This document shows, piece after piece, positions 26,376-35,149 of a stretch of 64,000 nt of DNA (position 1 is the stretch's first letter; each line of letters begins with the position of its first letter). Source of the stretch: Struthio camelus. Its lineage: Eukaryota > Chordata > Aves > Struthioniformes > Struthionidae. The notes beneath the pieces are model-generated. The model worked only from the letters and a program-made list of their open reading frames with translations, was not told the DNA's origin and did not search any database. Made by a program: the position numbers and the translations under genes. The stretch covers positions 123,991,738 through 124,055,737 of the forward strand of contig NC_090944.1 of NCBI RefSeq assembly GCF_040807025.1. Direction: 5' to 3'.

Positions 26376-26927
26376 TCAAAGATTTCTCATTAATCCACTT
26401 ACTGTGATACTAACAATTATAGGCCATATCATCGGCTGCGTTAGAGAGAAAGGGGTAGAAGAAAAAAAACCCCTAACAATATCAGTGTCAAAACTGCCAC
26501 ATAAGCACACACACAACCCCCCCGCCAGCCGCCACCACTTCCCTGGCGTTGCGCTCACCCATCCGCTGCCCCGGGCGCCCGGCTTCGGCGGTGCCGGCTG
26601 CCTCCAGGAGAAGGCAGCAGGGCTGCAGGCGTCGCGGCGCCCCGAGTCCTTCGCCGACGGTGTGGCCCCTTCGTCCGCCTTGCCAGGATGATGGTGGGGG
26701 TTTCTTCCTCCTCCTCCTCCTCCTCCTCCTCCTCCTCCTCCTCCTCCTCCTCCTCCTCCTCTAGGGTCCACCGGGGGCTCTCCTCGCCTCGCTCCTCTGC
26801 TGCAGGTCCCTGGCGTCCTGTGCCTCCTCACCGGCTGTCTTTGGAGAGCTTTATGCACCCCGGAGGCTTGCTCCTTGCTCGCTTTGCTGCCCCTCACTGT
26901 GGTGTTTCCCAGCCTCCAAGGTCGCAT
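26376..26927 (-). other. LTR-borne open frame, 183 codons with polyglycine (3' LTR copy)
   Basis: An ATG-initiated frame of 183 codons runs through the core of the LTR, starting about 45-50 nt downstream of the TATAAA on the same strand. It encodes a basic, Arg/Pro-rich N-terminal part, a polyglycine run from the (GGA)n repeat, and a more hydrophobic end. I recognise no domain. The frame is kept in the other LTR (175 codons), but the near-identity of the cores explains this without selection. It may simply be chance in GC-rich sequence; a coding role is unproven. Confidence 0.25.
26706..26759. repeat. (TCC)18 microsatellite in the 3' LTR
   Basis: Eighteen uninterrupted TCC units. On the proviral sense strand this is (GGA)18, a purine tract able to form G-quadruplex-like structures, and it adds a glycine run to the LTR reading frame. 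Confidence 0.95.
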
Positions 26928-26971
26928 TCCTCCAGCTCCAGCAACACCAGCAGCCGCCCGCTGCTGAGTTG

Positions 26972-26977
26972 TTTATA
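26972..26977 (-). promoter_or_regulatory. TATA box of the 3' LTR
   Basis: TATAAA on the minus strand in a GC-rich setting, at the same place in both LTRs. It would direct transcription leftwards, out of the provirus. Activity is not shown. Confidence 0.5.
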
Positions 26978-27194
26978 GCCCTGGGGCTGCCGGTATCACC
27001 CTGCGCCTGTGGACTCAAGGCCTCTGCTATCATCCCTGGCTCATCCTCCCCTACGCTGCATTTTTGCTCGAGGGTCAGGGCTAGTTCATGGTGCTTGGGG
27101 GACGGGCGCGCTGCTGCGAGCTCTTTCTGAGCACAGCTCATTTTGTGGTGCTCGCAAGAGGCCTTTCAGCACCCCACGGACAGGGCAGAGCAAA

Positions 27195-27657
27195 AATTCA
27201 CAGAATCACAGAATGGTTGAGGTGGGAAAGGGACTTTCAGAGATTATCTAGTCCAACCCCCCTGCTCAAGTAGGGTCACCTAGATCAGGCTGCCCAGAGC
27301 CCTCTCCAGGCGGGTTTTGAATATCTCCAAGGATGGAGACTCCACAGCCTCTCTGGGCAACCTGTTCCAGTGTTCAGCTACCTTCACAGTAAAAAAGTTT
27401 TTTCGTAGATTCAGACAGAACTTCCTGTGTTTCAGTTTGTGCCTGTTGCTTCTTGTCATGTCACTGGGCAACACTGAGAAGAGTCTGGCCCCATCCTCTT
27501 GACACCCTCCCTTCAGATACTTGTAGACATTGAGGAGATCCCCCCTCAGTCTTCTCTTCTACAGGCTAAACAGTCCCAGCTCTCTCAGCCTTCCTTCATA
27601 TGAGATATTGCTCTAGTCCCTTAATCATCTTAGTAGTTCTTTGTAGCCTAACTACTG
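27195..27657 (-). mobile_element. CR1 LINE, 5'-truncated 3' end
   Basis: The plus strand begins TTCACAGAATCACAGAATGG and continues with a typical avian CR1 3' end in reverse complement (a TCTAGTCCAACCCC match). So the CR1 is on the minus strand with its 3' end at 27195. It is about 460 bp of a normally ~4.5 kb element, the usual 5' truncation. It retains the end of the CR1 ORF2 frame. It interrupts the 3' LTR of the ERV and so inserted after the provirus did. Confidence 0.95.
27280..27474 (-). pseudogene. C-terminal tail of CR1 ORF2 (reverse transcriptase polyprotein)
   Basis: About 60 codons remain open, including the motifs LRKNFFTVKVAEHWNRLPRE and SPSLEIFKTRLERALG, characteristic of the C-terminus of CR1 ORF2 read-outs in birds. 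The endonuclease and reverse transcriptase domains are absent through 5' truncation, so this is a dead fragment. A continuous frame suggests the insertion is not very old. Confidence 0.85.
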
Positions 27658-28065
27658 GAGCATAGTTAGATGAGGATCATCAGGTCGTTAGATGCTTGCT
27701 GTAACAGCCCCATAAACCCATGCAAAGCTCCCAGCAAGACAAGTCCAGACAAAGCAAGGCTGACGAGCCTCTGTGCTGAGGCCTTCTGGAACAAGGAAAA
27801 ACCTGTGGCCTTTCACTGGCAATGGCAAGATCATATTTTGTGGCCTCTAGGCCTACAGTCCCACTTCTGATAGTCCATGAATATGAACTATCACTCACGA
27901 GTCCAGTAAGGATGTTGCAAATCCTCCTGTGGCTCAAGGCTCCCATCCAGGACCGAGCAATCGATCTTCTTGGGGGCATTTGCGCTTTCCTACCTGGTCT
28001 TGCCTCGTGTAGGTCTGCGGGTGGCCTGTGTTGTAGGCTGTGGTGTTTAGCCATGAATCAGTTTA

Positions 28066-31008
28066 CTTAGTGTTTGATTTTGTAGCCAGGATAATTTATA
28101 CAGTTAACAAAACTGTTATGATACCCAGGATTACACTTTTATCGTGTAGAGCCCAGTTCAAAATTTTGTTAGGTGATGGAGGGATTTCCACCAATAATGA
28201 TCTGCCGCATCTCTTATTGCCAAGGTAATAAGAGTACCTTCCTCGTTCTTGCCGCATACTGCAAACCTTGCTTTGGTGGCTTGTTTTACTACCTGTTGGA
28301 CTTCAGATGTTACAAATGGATGCTCTGTTACCTGCAACAACTGCTTAAAACCTAAACCAAATGGTACTAGGCTTCAATTAGTTCGTGACTTAAAGTTTCT
28401 AGTGGATTAGTGGCAGTTCTAAAAGCATTACATAATTTAAATCATACATTTCAATTAAAGTTACATTACATACATATGTATTATCAGGCAGCTTAGACAT
28501 ACTAAGGTGATTTCAGTCATTTCTGGATATTGGATATGCACACAAACACAGCTGGATCCCACATAAATGATTACAGACCCATTAAAAACCAAAGGATAAA
28601 TTTCATATTCACATCTGGTTAAATTTTTATCTAAATAGTGGTCTGATGATTGAAAACTGTTATCTGCTCGTATTTAATTCACACACATAAGTAATTCCTC
28701 TCTTGCTTGTATCCCTCCAGGTGGTCTGGGACACTTCCCCTTGCTGGGCCACCCGTTGTGACTGCTGTAGAACTCTAGTTGCAGAAACACTCCTGCTGTA
28801 CTGTATGTTTCTAAAATCACCTAATTGTCTCCTTCGTAACAAAAGGAAATTTTTAATTGGACCGATACATGATTACATATCATACACATATGTAGTGTTT
28901 TTGATATCAGCATAACCGAGTAACCTTTGGTTTTCTACCTGTCCGAAGGCTATCGATTTATACAAAGGTATTCTAAAATATACTCAAAACTACGCTATGT
29001 GAGGGTGTAGTCTTCCCAGTCCCAGCATTGTAAAGCTACACTAAAGGTTTATAATTTAAAAATATAATTAATCATTGCAGAAATTTCTGTACCTAATTGG
29101 TTCATCTTTGCTTTTCATAGTACTCAAAATACTATGTTTTTCAGATACACAGTCACAGTTACATGTTTTCTACGTTACATATACAGGTGTTGCACCGTAT
29201 ACTGGTGATCTATTAATAATATTTACTATTCATAGTAGGGGGTATGTCCATCCTCACCAAGAGAAAGAAGGTTTCTCTTGCTTGGAGATGAAGACCCCTT
29301 TAAATTGGCTCCGTTTTTTCCGTAATACCTCTGTTTACTCAACAAGTTCGTTTACTCAAACTTTTCTCTTGTTTGAATTTCAGACACAGCAACTGATCTA
29401 AAAAAGAGATTATACTTTTCCCTTTATCTATGCATATCTGATAATAGAACAAAATAAAAGCTGCTAAGGAAAAGCTAAGCAACATGCAACTAGTAATATT
29501 CATACATTTGTAATGGATTACTTGCTCTTCTGCGCTACCTATGGAAGACAAAAATAGTAAAGATTGTGATTAATAGTAGTCTTAATTACCTAAGCCAGAA
29601 TATTTACACCTGTAGGGCTTTCTTATGATGTTAAGGATCTAATAAATTGCATATTTGCTTCCACATTTTTATCCACTTCATTAGCTAACGTTCTTAAGCA
29701 ACTGCTCACCAATACTCCATCCATGTTTGTTATTTGTTGGTTCCACCTCTTCTCTGTAACAGATGAACTATATATTTTAATTTCAAGGAGCACTCATTGC
29801 ATTAATACATAAGTTTACCCATGATCTCTGTCTTTTTTATTTGACGTTTTCTTCACTCTAAAAAAACGTGGATGTTAGCACATCAGTTAAAATCATGTAT
29901 TGCAGGGCTAACTGTTGGCTTCTATCTCAGGTCAGTCATGGCTTCTAACTCTATCTCAGGTCAGTTAGAATATTTTGTCATTAATTATCCCCCCTCCCCC
30001 AAACCTTCATATGCACATGCCTAATCCACCTTTTTTTTTACTTCTTAAGTATTGACAGCACTTGGTTAGCATTCCTCTTTTTCAAACGTTTTTTCCATTT
30101 TTTTGAACTCCCTCCTAAATTTCTTTCAAGCATATGCTCCCACACGCTTGAGAACACAGTACTGAATTTAACAATACTAATGCTAAGCGTAAACTGCTTC
30201 CTTTACGTTGATATCTTTTGAATTTGCTCTGCTTGAACCTCTCAATCTAGTTGCTTTACCTCTGATAACAGACAGGCACTCTTGTGTATGCAGCTCTTCT
30301 CTTTACTCCCAAACCTCTCTGGAAAGCATGTTCAAGGAGCCACAGAAAAGATGCTGCTCTCTTTTCTCCTTACTTCTCCACCTGCAGGGTTCGCACCATG
30401 CCTGGGACTCCTATCATCTTTCTTAGGTAGTGCTTCATACCTATCGCTCTCTCTCTGTCCCACTGCTGCACATCACTGCTAGTCCTATGGCCCAGGCTGC
30501 TGATCGCCTGTTGCGGTTAGTAAGCATTATGGCCTGGGCTAGCTGCAGTGTTTTATCCTTCTTTAAAGCCTTCTGCTCATTTCTCCAAACTGCCTCTGCT
30601 GGCTCTGCCCATGGAGGGGTTGGTGTCCCGGCCCCGCTCCCGCAGCTGCCCGGGCGCCCCGGGGCAGCCGTAGCTGTGCGGCAGCAGCAGCACACGCTAA
30701 CGCCGCCTCTGTCCTCGCAGCGGCGCTGCCTTCTTCTGCGGGAAAATTCAACTTCTTCCTCTTTGTTTCTCTTGTAAAAGCCCATTTAACACTCTCTCCT
30801 TTTCCTGCTTTTGCTCTGTCAGAATAACCCTCTTAATGTGCATCGGGCACAGCCTGCACCCGGCACCCAGGCTGCACCACGCAGGCAGCGCTTAGCAGCC
30901 ACCGGGCTCTTGTTCCTGATCCCCCAGTCCCACCAGTGCCGTGGGCCTTCCCCAATGGTCCAGCTGTGATGTGACCACGAGCCCGGGGAAGGCAGGGGAC
31001 AAGCCTCC
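28066..31008 (-). pseudogene. Decayed internal ERV region, possible env remnants, no pol
   Basis: Between the gag-like stop and the 3' LTR no long minus-strand frame remains. Short pieces could derive from an envelope gene: near 30500 a stretch with LQLAQAIMLTNRNRRSAAW has the feel of an env surface-subunit segment, and near 28170-28200 a stretch AADHYWWKSL recalls the Trp-rich segment before the transmembrane helix. Both are weak, by eye only. No YXDD reverse-transcriptase motif or integrase zinc-binding motif was noticed. 28070-30200 is AT-rich, unlike the GC-rich LTRs and the 30600-31000 block, so part may be unrelated inserted DNA. Confidence 0.3.
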
Positions 31009-32322
31009 CTAGACTATGACCGGGAGGGCAGGGGCCCCGGGCCCACTTTCCTCCTTTCTCCCGCTGATCTCCAGCAAGCGATCCAGCAAAACGCCCGTAG
31101 GAGCATTGTCCCACTGAGTCATATCCTCCCCCTGCTTCCGAAGCTGCCTCCATATGTCCACTCGCATTGTGTTTAACTCCTTTCTTGCCACGTTATTTCT
31201 TACTACTACTTGGGGGGTGGTGCTATTCTGCCACTGCTTCTTACCCTGCCACCTTCCTCTTGCCACTTTTCCGGAGGAAGAGTATTGGGGAGTCGCGTTG
31301 GCGGAGGCAACAGTTTGCATCACCTCAACGTCGTTCCTCTCCCTGGGGTTTCTCTTCCCCTTGCTGCCGTTTGCTCTCCCCCAGACCGCCCCGGTTTCCC
31401 TTGCCCAGGCGCTCCTTGTTGACTGCTCATTCCTCTCCTTGCAGCTCCCTTGTTTTACCTGGTATGGACTCAGATCAGCAGTAGTTGTTTCTCGCCTGAT
31501 AACTCGATCTCCCTGTGGTTGCACGTTCCCCTTTCTTCTCCCTTCTTCTGTTCCTCCACCTTCCCTTTTCACAGTGACCTGAGCAGTGGTAAGGGAAACT
31601 GGATTTCCTTTAAACCTTTCCCGCACCTCAAAAGCTACAGCATATGGGCTTGGAGCCTTACGCTGCTCTAAAGAGGGGTTATCGCCTGGGTCAGCCCATG
31701 TTTCTCTGTCCCAAGGCTCATCATCGCCTCTGTAGGGTGCTTTAGGAAGGGCTGTGACCATGCTGTGCTTTGCCCCTAATGCTGCTTTTAACTTTTCTAC
31801 CTTGGCCTCACACGCTTGGTGGTCTGTGCCCTTCTCTTTTAGGGTCTGTATGTTTTGCACTAATACTCGGATTGCTCCTTGAACCTCCTCTACAGCTTTT
31901 GTACTGATAGCTAGTCTTTCTTTTAATTGCTGATTTTCATTCATAATTGCCTTTTTTTGTTCACATACTTCCTGATATTGTAAAACACTTCTAACTTGTT
32001 CCACAGCTGCAACTCCTTCTCGTGTTTTACCTTCTTCTAGTTTAACCCGTTGAGCCTTTACTTCAGCTTTCAATTTGTCATTTTCCTCCTTTAGGTTCTG
32101 AATTTCTGCTTGGGCTGTCTGTTTTTCTTCAGCTAAACTTTTGGCCACTAACCACACAGCCCATGCTCCTGCACATTTTAAGAATTTTCGGGAGAAGAGT
32201 TTTGACTTGGTGGTTTCTTTTAGCTTTGCAAACTCTTGGTCTGCCTGCTGGATACTTTTGCAAGAATTCGGACCCCAGGGATTTGGTCCCCACTGAATCA
32301 CCCAGTTCCCTAACTCCGTCAT
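31009..32322 (-). CDS. Gag-like ORF of the endogenous retrovirus, intact 437 codons
   Basis: The frame is open from ATG at 32322 (G at -3) to the stop at 31009; the frame extends further upstream without another nearby ATG. Seen in the protein: a W-rich N-terminus, a short hydrophobic segment around residues 50-64, a long heptad-like Lys/Glu/Gln-rich coiled coil at about 63-187, a basic Arg/Gly/Lys/Gln-rich region at about 250-370, and a C-terminal LRKQGEDMTQWDNAPTG motif. No CCHC zinc knuckle is present. Position just after the 5' LTR and leader fits gag, which encodes the particle structural protein. The C-terminal motif resembles gag of avian ERV-L-like elements by memory; family assignment is inference. 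The frame is open although the rest of the provirus is decayed, so retention by selection is possible. Confidence 0.65.
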   Translation of the reverse strand: MTELGNWVIQWGPNPWGPNSCKSIQQADQEFAKLKETTKSKLFSRKFLKCAGAWAVWLVAKSLAEEKQTAQAEIQNLKEENDKLKAEVKAQRVKLEEGKTREGVAAVEQVRSVLQYQEVCEQKKAIMNENQQLKERLAISTKAVEEVQGAIRVLVQNIQTLKEKGTDHQACEAKVEKLKAALGAKHSMVTALPKAPYRGDDEPWDRETWADPGDNPSLEQRKAPSPYAVAFEVRERFKGNPVSLTTAQVTVKREGGGTEEGRRKGNVQPQGDRVIRRETTTADLSPYQVKQGSCKERNEQSTRSAWARETGAVWGRANGSKGKRNPRERNDVEVMQTVASANATPQYSSSGKVARGRWQGKKQWQNSTTPQVVVRNNVARKELNTMRVDIWRQLRKQGEDMTQWDNAPTGVLLDRLLEISGRKEESGPGAPALPVIV

Positions 32323-33069
32323 TTCCTCCAAAAGTGTATGGGGAGGTGACTCTTTTAGGAGTGGATGGACTACACTTCCACTTTAAATCGTGATTGATCT
32401 AAATTTAAAGAGATTTTTCTTCTTCTTTCTTGGCTCCTCTAAAGGTATTTCCAGCTTTCTGTTTTTCCCCTCACTTTACCGAAAGGCCAGCTCCAAACTA
32501 GAACTCAGCCAGGCTGAGGGAAGACAGCAGAGGCTCACCCAAATTTAAGCTGCTCTTCTGTTTTTTTTTTCTAGTCTACCTCTTCTCTGCAGAGGGTTTT
32601 CTCATGCAAGTACACTTACAATTATTTTTAATGTGGCTCTTCTCACAGGTGAGCCGGATGGCTTTTGTTCCTGTGTCCAGGGATGCCTAGAGAGATCGCT
32701 GGAGTATATCTCCTCCTAGTCAGAAGGCGGAGGGCTTTCTCTCCCTCAGGATTTCCAGCTTCAAGATTTTCAGTAAGTCTTTAAAGGATTGCTCCAGTTG
32801 TCCAAAAAATTGGACATTATACTTTAATCAAGACGCTTGCCAGGACTATAGGAACAGAGGTTACCGTGTTCCCCGTGCCGCAGGCTGGCACCCGCAAAGG
32901 CTCTCGGGGCAAGGGCTGCGCACAACAATGCCGTAAGGGCTCGCAGGGCAGTCGCCTGCCTTCCCACCGGTTCGATGCGCCACAGCTGGTGCTGTTTATG
33001 TGGGCCAGAGAAAAACACCGTATGTGAGAGAATCTGTTGATTGTCTCAGTAAAAGTTTTGACAGTCTGA

Positions 33070-33597
33070 TCAGAGATTTCTCATTAATCCACTTACTGTG
33101 ATACTAACAATTATAGGCCATATCATCGGCTGCGTTAGAGAGAAAGGGGTAGAAGAAAAAAAACCCCTAACAATATCAGTGTCAAAACTGCCACATAAGC
33201 ACACACACAACCCCCCCGCCAGCCGCCACCGCTTCCCTGGCGTTGCGCTCACCCATCCGCTGCCCCGGGCGCCCGGCTTCGGCGGTGCCGGCTGCCTCCA
33301 GGAGAAGGCAGCAGGGCTGCAGGCGTCGCGGCGCCCCGAGTCCTTCGCCGACGGTGTGGCCCCTTCGTCCGCCTTGCCAGGATGATGGTGGGGGTTTCTT
33401 CCTCCTCCTCCTCCTCCTCCTCCTCCTCCTCTAGGGTCCACCGGGGGCTCTCCTCGCCTCGCTCCTCTGCTGCAGGTCCCTGGCGTCCTGTGCCTCCTCA
33501 CCGGCTGTCTTTGGAGAGCTTTATGCACCCCGGAGGCTTGCTCCTTGCTCGCTTTGCTGCCCCTCACTGTGGTGTTTCCCAGCCTCCAAGGTCGCAT
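33070..33597 (-). other. LTR-borne open frame, 175 codons with polyglycine (5' LTR copy)
   Basis: The equivalent frame in the 5' LTR, shorter by eight glycines because of the microsatellite. In a genomic transcript started at the TATAAA at 33642-33647 it would be the first long frame in the leader, upstream of the gag-like ORF. A splice donor-like GTGAGC falls within it. No domain is recognised. Confidence 0.25.
33400..33429. repeat. (TCC)10 microsatellite in the 5' LTR
   Basis: Ten TCC units at the position that holds 18 units in the other LTR. It is the only length difference in the otherwise near-identical core. Confidence 0.95.
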
Positions 33598-33641
33598 TCC
33601 TCCAGCTCCAGCGACACCAGCAGCCGCCCGCTGCTGAGTTG

Positions 33642-33647
33642 TTTATA
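33642..33647 (-). promoter_or_regulatory. TATA box of the 5' LTR
   Basis: TATAAA on the minus strand about 470 bp inside the LTR, a plausible U3/R position. Transcripts would start near 33615 and run towards the gag-like ORF. Confidence 0.5.
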
Positions 33648-34117
33648 GCCCTGGGGCTGCCGGTATCACCCTGCGCCTGTGGACTCAAGGCCTCTGCTAT
33701 CATCCCTGGCTCATCCTCCCCTACGCTGCATTTTTGCTCGAGGGTCAGGGCTAGTTCATGGTGCTTGGGGGACGGGCGCGCTGCTGCGAGCTCTTTCTGA
33801 GCACAGCTCATTTTGTGGTGCTCGCAAGAGGCCTTTCAGCACCCCACGGACAGGGCAGAGCAAACCCGCAGTGCATTGAGGACCACCAGGTCGCTGGATG
33901 CTTGCTGTAACAGCCATGCAGGCCCTTGCAAAGCTCCCAGCAAGCCAAATCCGGCCACATCGAGGCTGACCAGCCTCCGAGCTGAGGCCTGGTGGAAGTA
34001 GTACAAACTCTGTGGCCGGTTACTGGCAATGGCAAGATTATATTTCATGGGCCTGTGCTGTCCCACCAGCATCCTGCCTTCCCCCAAAAGCCACATGGCT
34101 TGATCGCAGGTACAACA

Positions 34118-35110
34118 GTCTTAGAAACCAAAGACTGAAGCCTTCGCTTTGCCCTGAGCAGAAAGGGCTTTCGTTCAGTTCAGTAGCCTGCAGAAGCTGA
34201 GGTCCGGCCTTCGCTTTCCTCCTGATTTCGTTCACACAGGATTTCCTGGGTGCATATGTCCGAACAAGGCAAGCTCATATGATCCTTCCCCTGAGCACGC
34301 TTTTGGCCTCTGCCTGTTTTCAGCCCGGGGATCACCCGAGCGGATGTGGTTTCTCTGTCGAGCAGCACTCGGGAGCAGTCCTTCCCCGCGCATGTCTCGC
34401 CTCCCCGTACCCAGGTCCCCTTGGCAGCGCGTCGTGCGGTCAGAGACCTGCCGTGTGAGAAACCACCTCCTTTCCTTTGTGGTGGCCCCAGCTCCTGTTA
34501 GCCTCGTTTGCTGCCCCTTGTTTTTGTACTGCTGGAGGTAGCAGATAGCTGGTGCCTCTCCTGTCCGCCCTCTCCCCGCCACTGGCGACCCCGCAGCTCT
34601 CTGCCGTAACCCTGCCTTGGCCGCCCCCTTCCCAGGCTGCAGGGTCGCAGCCTACGCGGCTCCTCGTGCCGAAACCTCTCCATCGCTGTTCCTCCTCGTT
34701 GCGCTTCACCAAAGCGCTTCCCTGTCTGCTGCGCATGGGTCGAGCGGACCTGCACGGGGTGAGTGATCAAGGTGGGGGACAGCCGCGATCTGGGCAGTGG
34801 CATACCACATTTTTTTAAGTTCTCTTCTCTCTCCTCCTTTCCTAATAATTCTCAACCTGTAAAACGCTTGTCCGGTTGCTACCGGGTTTGGAGCTCCTCC
34901 GATGGCCAGCGGCTGACAGAGCTGCGCAGACCGGCGTTCCCAGACGCGCACGCACAAACTCCCCTCGTCCTCCCCCTCTCCTCCCGTGTCTCCCCAGGCC
35001 TTTTGCACTCTGCTCTGCCCATTTTTGCCAGTAGCTGCAATGAGAACAGCGGGTCTTTGGGGGCTAGACGGGGCCAGGGGCGACCGCCCAACCTGCTCTA
35101 CCGACCTCAG
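34118..35110. other. GC- and CpG-rich block beside the ERV
   Basis: This block abuts the 5' LTR and is clearly richer in CpG than the AT-rich DNA after 35150. On the plus strand it has a good donor, ACGGG|GTGAGT, at 34758/34759, and an AATAAA at 35186-35191 follows. It could be a small promoter-like island with a non-coding first exon, or an unrecognised repeat. ORFs overlap on both strands and are not convincing. Confidence 0.3.
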
Positions 35111-35149
35111 GCCAAAGAATTTGATTAGCCGGTGCCTGCGGCCAGCACG

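Larger units (their letters stand above)
26272..27865 (-). repeat. 3' LTR of the provirus, interrupted by a CR1 insertion
   Basis: This copy aligns with 32973-34117. From 26381 to 27194 it is almost identical to 33075-33864, with two substitutions and (TCC)18 instead of (TCC)10. Outside that core the copies differ strongly: about 18% mismatch plus gaps over 27672-27840, and about 12% rising to poorly alignable over 26281-26380. A CR1 fragment at about 27195-27657 interrupts it. On the minus strand it has TATAAA (26972-26977) and AATAAA (26339-26344), the second about 70 bp from the LTR end as expected of a retroviral poly(A) signal. The last ~50 bp at the right end are not alignable with the partner. 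Confidence 0.8.
26272..34117 (-). mobile_element. Endogenous retrovirus provirus, minus strand, internally decayed
   Basis: Two direct repeats of about 1.1 kb flank about 5 kb of internal sequence, and the outer ends form a short inverted repeat: TGTTGTACC at 26272-26280 and GGTACAACA at 34109-34117, giving the TG...CA ends expected of LTRs. The repeats carry a TATAAA and, in the left copy, an AATAAA on the minus strand, so transcription would run right to left: 5' LTR, gag-like ORF, decayed region, 3' LTR. No reverse transcriptase, integrase or protease sequence is visible, so pol appears deleted. The C-terminal motif of the gag-like frame recalls avian ERV-L-like gag proteins (from memory, not searched). 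No target-site duplication is evident. The element lies antisense to both neighbouring genes. Confidence 0.75.
32973..34117 (-). repeat. 5' LTR of the provirus
   Basis: The right-hand copy of about 1,145 bp matches the CR1-free length of the left copy. It begins on the minus strand with TGTTGTACC. It carries a TATAAA on the minus strand at 33642-33647 and a splice-donor-like GGGTGAGC just downstream at 33247-33254. The position equivalent to the AATAAA of the other LTR is changed here. A clear primer-binding site next to its inner end could not be assigned; TGGCGCATCGAACC sits there but does not read as a normal tRNA 3' end. Confidence 0.78.

Noticed and set aside
26688-26978. Polyserine ORF on the plus strand of the LTR
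   Set aside because: The serines are only the translation of the TCC microsatellite, on the strand opposite to the provirus.
32960-32984. Primer-binding site TGGCGCATCGAACCGG next to the 5' LTR
   Set aside because: Its complement does not fit a tRNA 3' end (wrong distance from TTCGA to CCA) and it overlaps the LTR end, so it is not annotated.
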